Under the pieces are notes generated by a model. That model searched no databases. It saw nothing but the letters and a program-made list of their open reading frames with translations, and was not told the origin of the DNA. 16,514 nt of DNA from Chitinophagaceae bacterium (GTDB lineage: Bacteria > Bacteroidota > Bacteroidia > Chitinophagales > Chitinophagaceae): NCBI GenBank assembly GCA_030151745.1, contig JASLDA010000224.1:1-16514 (forward strand), written 5' to 3'. This document shows, one piece after another, positions 8,110 to 15,950 of this stretch. The stretch's first letter is position 1; every line of letters begins with the position of its first letter. The position numbers and the translations under genes are program-made.

Positions 8110-9428
8110 TGCAGAACGACAAGACCACCTTACGGGACCTTTCCATATTCGGAAATCAGGGCGAGGATATCGCCAGCCTGATCGACCGCTGTACGACTGC
8201 CGCAGGAAGGGAGTACCTGCGCGATTATATTCGCAACCCGCCGGATAGTTACGAAGGCCTGCTGGCCATGCAGGAGGTGATCCGCTGGTGGTCCGGCAAT
8301 GAAGCCGCCTGGACCACGGTAATCTCGAACGGTACGGTCGTGATGCTGGAAAAATTCTACGAAGCCGCGGATACGCACGGGCAGGCGCCCGGCGACCTGT
8401 CTATGGTCTTCGGCAATATCTTCCAGCGTTTTTTTAACCGCAACGAGTACAGCTTCGTCCAGTTCTCGCTCACCCATCTTTCCGATTTTCTCAAAGGCAT
8501 GCAGGAGCTTGCCGCCCTGCTGGAGCGGCAGGACCTTCCGGCATTGCTGCGCAGCGAGCTGGCCCTGGTGGTGGGAGAGCTCGGTCATCCCCTGGTGCCG
8601 GAGCTCGTTTCCATTACCCGCAAGACGCCTTACAAGCAGCTGAGCCGCCTCGCGTACCGCGCGCGGCGGGAGCTGAAGAATTCCGTACAGCGCCTGCTCG
8701 GGCACTATGCGCGCCTGGATTGCTGGCAGGGGCTGGGCCGGGCTACGGCCGCCCTGGGCTGGATCTTCCCCGAGCTGCACCCGGCGCTTCCGGTGCGGTT
8801 CCGGGCGGCAGGGCTGCATCACCCCCTGCTGCATACCCCGGTCTCATATGAGATCGCCTTCGACGCCTCCCAGCATTTCCTGCTTCTTACCGGCGCCAAT
8901 ATGAGCGGAAAGACGACGTTCATGCGCAGTCTCGGCGTCGCTGCGCTGCTGTCGCATCTCGGTATGGGCGTGCCCGCCGCTGCTATGGAGATATCCTTTC
9001 TCCAGGGGATCATCACGAATATGCATGTGGAGGACAACCTGCTGCGCGGCGAAAGCTATTTCTTCGCGGAGGTGCAGCGCATGAAAAGCACGGCCCGGCG
9101 CATTGCCGGGGAGCAGCCGAACCTGGTGCTCATGGACGAGCTGTTCAAAGGCACCAATGTGCACGATGCCTATGAGTGCACGAGGGCGGTCGTGGAAGGT
9201 CTCCTGTATCATCCGCGGCACCTGATGGTGCTGAGCACGCATATCCACGAGGTTGCGCACCATTTCGAGAATCGCGGCGATATCCTCTTCGCTTATTTCG
9301 TGACCTCGATGTCGGAGGACGGGGCGTTCAGGTTCACGTACGAGCTGCGGCCCGGCATATCGAACGACCGGATCGGTTACCGCATCCTGCGCCAGGAGGG
9401 CGTGATCGATCTTTTAAAGAATACGTAG
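8109..9428 (+). CDS. Short MutS-related ATPase
   Basis: This protein has 439 residues, about half the length of classical MutS. The C-terminal half is a MutS-type ATPase: HFLLLTGANMSGKTTFMRSLG (Walker A at 262-270), a conserved middle block NMHVEDNLLRGESYFFAEVQRMKS (304-327), LVLMDELFKGTN (Walker B, 339-350), LSTHIHEVAHHF and the C-terminal LRPGISNDRIGYRILRQEGV. The N-terminal half (1-225) is helical and resembles a reduced MutS core/lever region. The mismatch-binding N-terminal domain with its Phe-x-Glu motif is absent, so it should not be called MutS. No C-terminal Smr nuclease domain, as in MutS2, is present. Such short MutS-family proteins are common in Bacteroidota and their role is not settled; DNA-structure recognition or recombination is plausible by family. 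It starts inside the pyrC stop codon (TGATG) and is probably translated from the same message. Confidence 0.88.
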   Translation: MQNDKTTLRDLSIFGNQGEDIASLIDRCTTAAGREYLRDYIRNPPDSYEGLLAMQEVIRWWSGNEAAWTTVISNGTVVMLEKFYEAADTHGQAPGDLSMVFGNIFQRFFNRNEYSFVQFSLTHLSDFLKGMQELAALLERQDLPALLRSELALVVGELGHPLVPELVSITRKTPYKQLSRLAYRARRELKNSVQRLLGHYARLDCWQGLGRATAALGWIFPELHPALPVRFRAAGLHHPLLHTPVSYEIAFDASQHFLLLTGANMSGKTTFMRSLGVAALLSHLGMGVPAAAMEISFLQGIITNMHVEDNLLRGESYFFAEVQRMKSTARRIAGEQPNLVLMDELFKGTNVHDAYECTRAVVEGLLYHPRHLMVLSTHIHEVAHHFENRGDILFAYFVTSMSEDGAFRFTYELRPGISNDRIGYRILRQEGVIDLLKNT

Positions 9429-9502
9429 TCACCCGGCCGCTCGTATTCCGAATCCTGCAGTATGGCGACTGTCTCAACAAGCTTTCTTCTATTCCGCATA
9501 TC

Positions 9503-9925
9503 ATGAACAACCCGATTACTATCGAAGCGCTGGTAAGCGCGCCTGTGGATCAGGCCTGGACGCTCTGGAACGATCCCGAGCATGTCGTACAATGGAATGC
9601 CGCAAGTCCCGACTGGCATTCCCCCGCTGCCGAGAACGACCTGCGCGAGGGCGGTACCTTCAGCTACCGCATGGAAGCCCGGGACGGCAGCATGGGCTTC
9701 GATTTCGGAGGGACCTATACGGAAGTCCGCCCCGGAGCATCGCTGGCCTATACGCTCGGGGACGGGCGAAAGGTGCGCGTGGAGTTTCTCCCGGAAGGCG
9801 CGCGGACACGCATACGCGAGTCTTTCGACCCCGAATCGCAGAATCCGCCGGAAATGCAGCAGGCAGGCTGGCAGGCCATCCTCGACAATTTCGCGGCCTA
9901 CGCGGAACGGCAAAGCCGGTCCTGA
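9503..9925 (+). CDS. SRPBCC (AHSA1/START-like) domain protein
   Basis: This is a 140-residue single-domain protein. The pattern TIEALVSAPVDQAWTLWNDPEHVVQWNAASPDW (5-37), then GGTFSYRMEARDG, GFDFGGTYTEVRPGASLAYTLGDGRKVRVEF and a long C-terminal helix with QQAGWQAILDNFAAYAER, is characteristic of the AHSA1-like (activator of Hsp90 ATPase homologue) branch of the SRPBCC fold. This fold forms a deep hydrophobic ligand cavity. The ligand cannot be read from the sequence; members are often annotated polyketide cyclase or simply SRPBCC. The start is placed at the ATG giving MNNPITIEAL, because the upstream frame runs through the end of the MutS-related gene. It lies 74 bases downstream of that gene on the same strand. 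No clear promoter or terminator is seen in the gap. Confidence 0.9.
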   Translation: MNNPITIEALVSAPVDQAWTLWNDPEHVVQWNAASPDWHSPAAENDLREGGTFSYRMEARDGSMGFDFGGTYTEVRPGASLAYTLGDGRKVRVEFLPEGARTRIRESFDPESQNPPEMQQAGWQAILDNFAAYAERQSRS

Positions 9926-9938
9926 GTCGCAGGAGGCA

Positions 9939-9957
9939 AGCTATCTGCCTGATAGCT
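9939..9957 (+). other. Hairpin after the SRPBCC gene
   Basis: AGCTATC and GATAGCT form a perfect 7-base stem with a TGCCT loop, beginning 14 bases after the stop codon. No T-tract follows, so it is not a standard intrinsic terminator. It could protect the 3' end of the transcript or be chance. Apart from this hairpin the 105-base gap before the next gene shows nothing clear. Confidence 0.35.
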
Positions 9958-10030
9958 CGCGCGCTCCCAACGCTGTCCCTAAGCCGTCCGTCTTCCAGAT
10001 AGGACCTGCCGCATAACGGCCGGCCAGCCT

Positions 10031-12730
10031 ATGCCCGAACTTCTACAGAAAGCCGCCTGGCGGCTCCGGTTCCTTGTTTTTCTTGCGGGCATTGCCGCAA
10101 TGCCGGCCTGTTGCTGCCGGGCGCAGTGCCCGCCGAACATCGACTTCAGCTTCGGCAATTTCAGCAAATGGAGCTGCGATACCGGCCAGGCTTCAGCTAC
10201 TGCCGGGGCCTGGCCGGTTTTCAGCCCCGGAGGATTGTCGGGGCCTGTCGCGAACCGCCACAGTCTTACAAGCGGCCCGGGGGTCGATAAATATGGCGGC
10301 TTTCCGGTCGTAGCGCCCGGTGGCGGCCCTTACAGCATCAAGCTGGGGAACGATGGCGCCGGCGCCCAAGCGGAACGGATGCGGTATTTCATTCAGGTGC
10401 CGCCGGGATACAATAACTACAGTCTGCAGTACCGGTATGCCGCGGTCCTGGAAGCTCCCGCGGGCTCCGCTGGGGGAACAAGGCCGGCTTTTCAGATCGA
10501 AGCCATCGATTCGGCGACTCAAATGCCGGTCAATAACGGCTGTTCCGGGCAGACGCTCGTGGTCGGCGGTGCCGGGCCCGGATTCCAGCAATCGACGGTC
10601 GCTCCGTTCCCGAAATATATACCTTGGACCAGCGGTACACTGAACCTTTCCGGGCAGGGAGGCAGGACGATCATCATACAGATCACCAGTTTCGACGGCA
10701 CGGCCGGCGGGCACTTCGGGTACGGGTATTTCGACATCATATCCTGCGGGACCTTCGAGGCTGCAATCACTTCCTGTAACCTGGACCAGGGCTTCGCCTC
10801 GCTGGAAGCTCCTCCCGGCTATGCGTCATATGCCTGGTATCGCGGCCCGGCTTCCGGCATGCCTTTCAGCACGACCCGGGGTATCAACCTGAGCCCCGTC
10901 CCTGCTGTCCCTACCGTCTATTATTGCGTGGCAACGCCCTACTCGGGGCAGGGCTGCAGCGACACCCTGGAGTCAAAGTCGATGTCGGACTTCAGCATGC
11001 GCATATCGCCGCATGTGATCTGTCAGAATTACGGGCCTGCGCTGCTGAGCGTTACGGCGAGCGGGGGGAGCAATGTCTTTAGCTACAACTGGCTGCCCAG
11101 TAACGGTCTCTATGTTATAGACCCATTTTCAGGAATACTGGATTCGTCGCATGCGGTCGCGATCGTGGGGGTAGGGCCGCTCTCCGTGTCGCATTTCATC
11201 TGCGGGGTATGGGATATGGTCGGATGTTATCGCTCGGACACTGCCTGGCTGCAAGCGCCTGCATATCGTGCCAGGATCGGGCAGGACACGACGATTTGCC
11301 TCGGTTCCGCCATCGCGCTGAGGCCGCGTATGTATCCTGCCGGCACTGGCTATAAATTCACCTGGAGTCCCGGAAGCGCTCTCAGCGATTCGACTGTGCA
11401 GAATCCTACGTACAGGCCTGTGGAAGCGGGTAACGAGGCGCTGGCGCTGCGCGTGGATTCGGGGTATTGTTCTGTGGTGGACTCCATCCATATCCGGACG
11501 CTCCCGGATACTTTCCGCACGGTCGACACGGCAGTCTGCAAAGGAGAGACTTTCAAGGCTGGTGTTTTTACGGACCCCCGCTTCCAGGATTCGCTCAGCT
11601 ACACGTGGCTCCCGGCAAGTGGCCTGACATTGGGCGGGAACAACCGCCGGCCCACGATCTGGGCCGATAGCTCCATCTCCTATACCGTTACCATGTCGTA
11701 CCCCGGATGCCCGGATGTGACGCGTACGCTGAATGTTATGGTAGAGCCGGTCCCCATCGTTGAAATCGGTGCGGACACTCTTGCCAAATGTTTCGGCACA
11801 GTGCTGCCGCTGGCGGCTTCGGTACTCCCTGCCGGATATCCCGGCTATACTTATACCTGGAGGCGGAATACCGGGCTCGACAGTACCGGGGTACCGCAGG
11901 TGCATTTCTCCGGAAACGAGGATACGACCCTGGTGCTGACTGTCCGTACGCCGCTTGGATGCCGGGGCGCGGACTCAGTGTACATCGATGCCCGCCCACT
12001 CCGGTTTGCGCACGTCACGCCGGGAGATACTGCCGTATGCCCGAATGACGAGGTTCGGATGCAGGCCGGCGGCGGCGTTTCGTATCGTTGGACGCCGGGG
12101 CTTTTCCTGAACGATTCGTCCTCGGCTGCCGTTACTGCCCGTCCTGTTTCCCCGGTGGACTACCTCGTCTTCGTGAAGGATGATATCGGATGCGCCGACA
12201 CGCTTTCCGTATCGCTGTGGGTCCATGAGGGGGCTTTCGTGAAATTGCCGGACAGCATCGTCCTGAATTGGGGAGAATCGATACGGATGAACCCGGTCGG
12301 GAACGGCGCTTATTTCGAGTGGTCTCCCCCCGGAGGGCTGAGCGACCCGCATATCGCAGATCCCATCGCCGCACCGGACGAAAGCCGGCGCTATATCCTG
12401 TCCGTAAAGACAGATGCCGGGTGTGCGGCGACGGACAGCATCTACGTCCTGGTGAATTCCGCGCTTTTCCTGCCGAACGCTTTTGCGCCCGGGGATGGGA
12501 TCAACCCTGAGTTCCGGATTTTACATACAGGCATACAAGCCTTGCAGAGCTTCCGCATCTATAACCGCTGGGGGAATCTCGTTTTTTCAACGACCGATAT
12601 CAATAAAGGCTGGGACGGGAGCTATAAGGGGCAGCCGCAGCCGATGGATGTCTATGTCTATACCGTGGAGGCGATCGGGACCAGGGGTAAAGTGTTGAGG
12701 AAGAACGGCAATGTAACCTTGATCCGCTGA
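10031..12730 (+). CDS. Secreted multi-module Ig/PKD-like protein with type B T9SS C-terminal domain (copy A)
   Basis: This 899-residue protein is likely an extracellular adhesin or surface protein exported by the type IX secretion system. Residues 1-31 are a signal peptide ending CCCRAQ. Residues 33-240 form a jelly-roll-like domain: CPPNIDFSFGNFSKWSC, SIKLGNDGAGAQAERMRYFI, then WTSGTLNLSGQGGRTIIIQITSFDG and HFGYGYFDIISCG. About seven Ig/PKD-like modules follow (roughly 245-320, 322-410, 412-489, 490-573, 574-653, 654-733, 734-810), most showing a C near the start, a YxW core (YTW, YRW, FEW) and a GC before the last strand. The C-terminal domain (812-899) has FLPNAFAPGDGINPEF, IYNRWGNLVF, GWDG and VYVYTVEAIGTRGK, ending NGNVTLIR, as in the gliding-motility-associated type B sorting domain. 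A lipobox-like MPAC at 24-27 is probably fortuitous. Copy B follows 228 bases later. Confidence 0.88.
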   Translation: MPELLQKAAWRLRFLVFLAGIAAMPACCCRAQCPPNIDFSFGNFSKWSCDTGQASATAGAWPVFSPGGLSGPVANRHSLTSGPGVDKYGGFPVVAPGGGPYSIKLGNDGAGAQAERMRYFIQVPPGYNNYSLQYRYAAVLEAPAGSAGGTRPAFQIEAIDSATQMPVNNGCSGQTLVVGGAGPGFQQSTVAPFPKYIPWTSGTLNLSGQGGRTIIIQITSFDGTAGGHFGYGYFDIISCGTFEAAITSCNLDQGFASLEAPPGYASYAWYRGPASGMPFSTTRGINLSPVPAVPTVYYCVATPYSGQGCSDTLESKSMSDFSMRISPHVICQNYGPALLSVTASGGSNVFSYNWLPSNGLYVIDPFSGILDSSHAVAIVGVGPLSVSHFICGVWDMVGCYRSDTAWLQAPAYRARIGQDTTICLGSAIALRPRMYPAGTGYKFTWSPGSALSDSTVQNPTYRPVEAGNEALALRVDSGYCSVVDSIHIRTLPDTFRTVDTAVCKGETFKAGVFTDPRFQDSLSYTWLPASGLTLGGNNRRPTIWADSSISYTVTMSYPGCPDVTRTLNVMVEPVPIVEIGADTLAKCFGTVLPLAASVLPAGYPGYTYTWRRNTGLDSTGVPQVHFSGNEDTTLVLTVRTPLGCRGADSVYIDARPLRFAHVTPGDTAVCPNDEVRMQAGGGVSYRWTPGLFLNDSSSAAVTARPVSPVDYLVFVKDDIGCADTLSVSLWVHEGAFVKLPDSIVLNWGESIRMNPVGNGAYFEWSPPGGLSDPHIADPIAAPDESRRYILSVKTDAGCAATDSIYVLVNSALFLPNAFAPGDGINPEFRILHTGIQALQSFRIYNRWGNLVFSTTDINKGWDGSYKGQPQPMDVYVYTVEAIGTRGKVLRKNGNVTLIR

Positions 12731-12792
12731 GCCTCTTCTGCAGCCCGCGGCGAGGCCGGATTTATTCATTCAGGCCGGGCACGCGGACGGGT

Positions 12793-12825
12793 GCGGATTC
12801 GAAATGGTTGGGTCCCCGGATCCGC
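12793..12825 (+). other. Imperfect inverted repeat between the two paralogs
   Basis: GCGGATTCG (12793-12801) can pair with CGGATCCGC (12817-12825) as a 9-base stem with one G-T wobble and a 15-base loop. It starts 63 bases after the stop of copy A. No T-tract follows immediately, so it is a weak candidate for transcript-end structure or an operator, not a proven terminator. Confidence 0.3.
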
Positions 12826-12854
12826 TGAAATGCGCTGCCAGCACGCGTCTTGGC

Positions 12855-12886
12855 GGATTTTATTTTTTACGGAAAAGTTATTTTCT
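12855..12886 (+). promoter_or_regulatory. AT-rich island, possible promoter of copy B
   Basis: A 32-base AT-rich patch stands out in the GC-rich 228-base spacer. It contains TATTTTTT (12861-12868), one mismatch from TAnnTTTG, and TATTTTCT (12879-12886), with two mismatches. A TTG lies at 12850-12852, but its spacing to either is wrong for a standard -33/-7 pair. Location about 75-100 bases before the start codon makes a promoter plausible but unproven. Confidence 0.28.
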
Positions 12887-12958
12887 CCCAACCGGCCGGC
12901 GCGACGAGCCGTCTATTCAAATGCTACGCTCCAGGTCCGGAGCTGATCTGACAACACT

Positions 12959-15715
12959 ATGAACGCTTTTGTACACCTCCCCATTAGGGGGCGGCAGGCA
13001 TCGCCATGGGTGATGATTTGCCTTACGCTTCTGGCGCTGCTTTTCACCTTCCGCGGGCGCGCGCAGTCGTTGGTGACCTGCCCGCAGAACATCGATTTCA
13101 ACCTGGGCAACCTTAGTCTGTGGAATTGCTATACCGGCCAGTCCACTACGGGGCCTGTCGGCGGAACTGCGATTTTTACCGGCAGCACCTTGTCCGGGCC
13201 GATTACCAACCGCCACACGATCACTTCCGGCGCCGGCTTCGATCCTTATGGAGGCTTCCCGGTAGTGGCCCCCGGGGGAGGCTTGTTCAGTCTTAAGCTC
13301 GGAAACGACAGCATCGGCGCGCAGGCCGAGCGGGTGCGATACTACGTGCATGTCCCGGTCGGATTCAACAACTATAGCTTCAGCTTCCGGTACGCGGTCG
13401 TATTCGAGGACCCGGTGTCCGGCCATGACCCCTGGACCAAGCCGTCGTTCCAGATCGCTGCATTCGACTCGGCTACCAACCTGCCGATAAGCAAGGGCTG
13501 CGCCTGGCAGACTTTCGTGGCCGGCGGCGTGCTTCCCGGCTTCCGGGTCTCGACCGTATCTCCCTATCCCCAGTATCTTCCCTGGACCAGCGGTACGCTC
13601 AACCTTTCCGGGCAGGGCGGGAAGACCATCGTGGTCGAAGTGACCTCGTTCGACTGTACGCTGGGCGCGCATTTCGGCTACGGCTATTTCGACGTCATAT
13701 CCTGCGGCCAGTTCCAGGCCGCCCTCACCCACTGCGACCTGGACAAAGGTATCGTCACGCTGGAGGCGCCCGCGGGCTATGCCGCTTACAAGTGGTTCCG
13801 GGGCCCCGCGATCTCCGGGGCGCCGATGAGTGCATCCCGGACCTTCACGCTGCCCTCCGTACCACTGACGCCTACATACTACTATTGCGTGCTCACCCCT
13901 TACTCGGGGCCGGATTGCAACGATACGATACGAACGAGCCCGATATCGGACTTCCGGATGAGCGTCTCGCCGCATGAGATATGCAACTCGCTCGGGAAGC
14001 CTATAACGCTGGGCGTCACGGCAAGCGGCGGCCTGAACGACTTCCGCTATGAATGGTTTTCAAATCCGGTCCTCTCGCCGATCCCCCCCGATCTCTTCCT
14101 GTACGGCAAGCTGAATCCGCCGACGTCGAACGGCTCGGTGACGGCAGCGCCTTACGGCACCATGGATCTCGTATGCCGGGTCACCGATTCCATAGGTTGC
14201 TTCCACCAGGATACGGTACGGGTGCAGAACCCGGCCTTTGCCATCAACCTGGGTCCCGATATCACCACCTGCCTGCATACGCCGGTAAGTCTGAACCCCA
14301 CGCTGACGCCTGCGGCGGGCCCGGGCTATATTTTTACCTGGAACACCCAGACCCATCTCAGCGATTCCACCATCCTGAGACCCCGGTACACTCCGGTACA
14401 GACCGGGACCGAGACTTATGTGCTGCGGGTGGATTCCGGTGTATGCGCGGCCAGCGATACGATCAATATCCGCACGCTCCCCGATACGTTCAGCACTATG
14501 GACGCGGCGGTCTGCGAGCGCGCCCAGTTCAACGCCCGGGTTCAGACCGATCCCCAATACCAGGACCTGTTCACCTATAGCTGGTCGCCCTCGACCTATC
14601 TTTCCCTCGGGCCGGGCAATAACCGGAGCCCGATGGTGCAGCCGGATACTTCGATCTCGTACACCGTGACCATGCAGTACCCCGGATGCCCGGATGTAAA
14701 GCGCACGCTCAATGTGCGTGTCGAGCCCCAGCCCCGGGTGGATATAGGCCCCGACACCGTTGCAAAGTGCTACTTCATCCCGCTTCATCTCACTGCAGAT
14801 GTGAAGCCGACCTGGTATTCGAACTACACCTATTCCTGGAGGGCCAATACCCACCTGGACAACACGAACCTGCCCATGGTTACCTATACGGGGAACGAGG
14901 ACACGACGATCGTCGTCACCGTGCAGACGCCGCTGGGATGCCGAGGGGTGGACTCGATCCGGGTGAAGGCCTACCAGGGCAACTTCGGCGCGGTGACACC
15001 GGACGATACCGCGGTATGCCCGCGCAACGAGGTGCACCTGGCCGCCAGCGGGGGCGTGTCGTATCGCTGGACGCCCTCCACGTATCTCAATGACTCCACT
15101 TCTGCGAATGTGACCGCGCATCCCGTTACTTCGATCAATTATACGGTCTATGTTACCGACAAGAACGGCTGTGTAGACACCCTGCCGGTAGCTGTGCAGG
15201 TATACAGCGAGGCGATCGTGTCCGTGCCGGACAGCGCCGAGCTTTATCCCGGCGAATCGATGCAGATGCATCCTGAAGGCAATGGTTTTTACTTTGACTG
15301 GTTCCCGACGTTGGGCCTGAGCAACCCGCGCATTTCCGATCCCATTGCGGCCCCGAAAGTGAATACCCGCTACTTCGTGACGGCGACCACGGAGGCCGGC
15401 TGCGTAGCGACGGACAGCATCTATGTGCTGGTGCATCAGCAGTCCGCAATCGATTTGCCCAACGTCTTCGCTCCGGGCGGCGGGCCCAACAGCGAGTTCA
15501 AGGTCGCTCATGCCGGCATCGCCGCGCTGAAGAGCTTCCGGATCTACAACCGCTGGGGAACGCTGCTTTTCGAAACCAGCGATATTGGCAAGGGCTGGAA
15601 CGGCACGTATAACGGGCAGCCGCAGCCGATGGGCGTATATGTCTATACCGTAGAGGCTACAGGCGTCGAAGGACAGACGCTGACCAAGAGCGGCAACCTT
15701 ACCCTGATCCGCTAG
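12959..15715 (+). CDS. Secreted multi-module Ig/PKD-like protein with type B T9SS C-terminal domain (copy B)
   Basis: This 918-residue protein is a full-length paralog of the preceding gene, collinear along its whole length with about half the residues identical by eye. The signal peptide covers 1-35 (WVMICLTLLALLFTFRGRAQ). The jelly-roll-like domain spans 41-250 (CPQNIDFNLGNLSLWNC, WTSGTLNLSGQGGKTIVVEVTSFDCT, AHFGYGYFDVISCG). Ig/PKD-like modules run from about 255 to 826, with repeated openings INLGPDITTC, VDIGPDTVAKC and PDDTAVC. The C-terminal domain (831-918) has LPNVFAPGGGPNSEF, IYNRWGTLLF, GWNGTYNGQPQPMGVYVYTVEA and ends SGNLTLIR. It should be translocated by the T9SS and retained at or released from the cell surface. 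Ligand and role are unknown; adhesion or matrix is the family-based guess. Compared with copy A it keeps a Cys at 233 and has a slightly longer second module. A strong terminator follows the stop codon. Confidence 0.9.
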   Translation: MNAFVHLPIRGRQASPWVMICLTLLALLFTFRGRAQSLVTCPQNIDFNLGNLSLWNCYTGQSTTGPVGGTAIFTGSTLSGPITNRHTITSGAGFDPYGGFPVVAPGGGLFSLKLGNDSIGAQAERVRYYVHVPVGFNNYSFSFRYAVVFEDPVSGHDPWTKPSFQIAAFDSATNLPISKGCAWQTFVAGGVLPGFRVSTVSPYPQYLPWTSGTLNLSGQGGKTIVVEVTSFDCTLGAHFGYGYFDVISCGQFQAALTHCDLDKGIVTLEAPAGYAAYKWFRGPAISGAPMSASRTFTLPSVPLTPTYYYCVLTPYSGPDCNDTIRTSPISDFRMSVSPHEICNSLGKPITLGVTASGGLNDFRYEWFSNPVLSPIPPDLFLYGKLNPPTSNGSVTAAPYGTMDLVCRVTDSIGCFHQDTVRVQNPAFAINLGPDITTCLHTPVSLNPTLTPAAGPGYIFTWNTQTHLSDSTILRPRYTPVQTGTETYVLRVDSGVCAASDTINIRTLPDTFSTMDAAVCERAQFNARVQTDPQYQDLFTYSWSPSTYLSLGPGNNRSPMVQPDTSISYTVTMQYPGCPDVKRTLNVRVEPQPRVDIGPDTVAKCYFIPLHLTADVKPTWYSNYTYSWRANTHLDNTNLPMVTYTGNEDTTIVVTVQTPLGCRGVDSIRVKAYQGNFGAVTPDDTAVCPRNEVHLAASGGVSYRWTPSTYLNDSTSANVTAHPVTSINYTVYVTDKNGCVDTLPVAVQVYSEAIVSVPDSAELYPGESMQMHPEGNGFYFDWFPTLGLSNPRISDPIAAPKVNTRYFVTATTEAGCVATDSIYVLVHQQSAIDLPNVFAPGGGPNSEFKVAHAGIAALKSFRIYNRWGTLLFETSDIGKGWNGTYNGQPQPMGVYVYTVEATGVEGQTLTKSGNLTLIR

Positions 15716-15757
15716 GCAGCGGCCGGAATAGCCCGGCCCGTACCTGAATCATGATGC

Positions 15758-15790
15758 GGCCGCAGGTCTTCCGGGACCTGCGGCCTTTTT
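15758..15790 (+). terminator. Rho-independent terminator after copy B
   Basis: GGCCGCAGGTC (15758-15768) and GACCTGCGGCC (15775-15785) form a perfect 11-base GC-rich stem with a 6-base TTCCGG loop, followed at once by TTTTTCTT. It begins 43 bases after the stop codon of copy B. It separates the paralog pair from the response regulator downstream. Confidence 0.92.
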
Positions 15791-15821
15791 CTTGCCCGAC
15801 GCTTCCTGCCAGAAGGCGAAA

Positions 15822-15852
15822 GGGTTCGTCCCCGCAATCGGCGGGTTCATCC
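15822..15852 (+). promoter_or_regulatory. Paired direct repeats, candidate LytTR operator
   Basis: GGGTTCGTCC (15822-15831) and GGGTTCATCC (15843-15852) are 9/10 identical and start exactly 21 bases apart, two helical turns. Extending each to 14 bases keeps 11 matches, with only transitions differing. LytTR-domain regulators such as YpdB, BtsR (YehT) and AgrA bind pairs of 8-10 base direct repeats with about 21-base periodicity, and a LytTR gene begins 99 bases downstream. A much weaker third copy (CCGTTGATCA) sits a further 21 bases on at 15864. Position just upstream of the putative promoter would suit activation, possibly autoregulation. Confidence 0.45.
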
Positions 15853-15879
15853 TTGCAAATACACCGTTGATCATCAGGG

Positions 15880-15911
15880 CTTAGAGAAATGAAACCTGCG
15901 TTTTATTTTAG
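15880..15911 (+). promoter_or_regulatory. Possible promoter of the response regulator gene
   Basis: TATTTTAG (15904-15911) has one mismatch to the Bacteroidota -7 consensus TAnnTTTG. An imperfect -33-like CTTAG lies at 15880-15884, about 19 bases upstream. The implied start of transcription is about 30 bases before the ATG. The strong terminator upstream means this gene needs its own promoter in this interval, which supports the placement. Confidence 0.35.
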
Positions 15912-15950
15912 TTGCGAAAGCTTCATTCTTAAACCCAATCGCGAACCGAC

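Noticed and set aside
9176..9502. N-terminal extension of the SRPBCC protein
   Set aside because: It lies out of frame within the end of the MutS-related gene. The domain begins properly at MNNPITIEAL.
10103..10117. Lipobox-like MPAC suggesting copy A is a lipoprotein
   Set aside because: The paralog has no lipobox, and both share an RAQ signal peptidase I-type site. T9SS cargo with a C-terminal sorting domain is normally not N-terminally lipidated.
12757..12780. Repeated GGCCGG flanking ATTTATTCATTCA after copy A, considered as a terminator
   Set aside because: The two GGCCGG units are direct, not inverted, repeats and cannot form a hairpin with each other.
14060..15511. 483-codon minus-strand open frame opposite copy B
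   Set aside because: Shadow frame that arises from the repeated modules and high GC. No domain is recognised.
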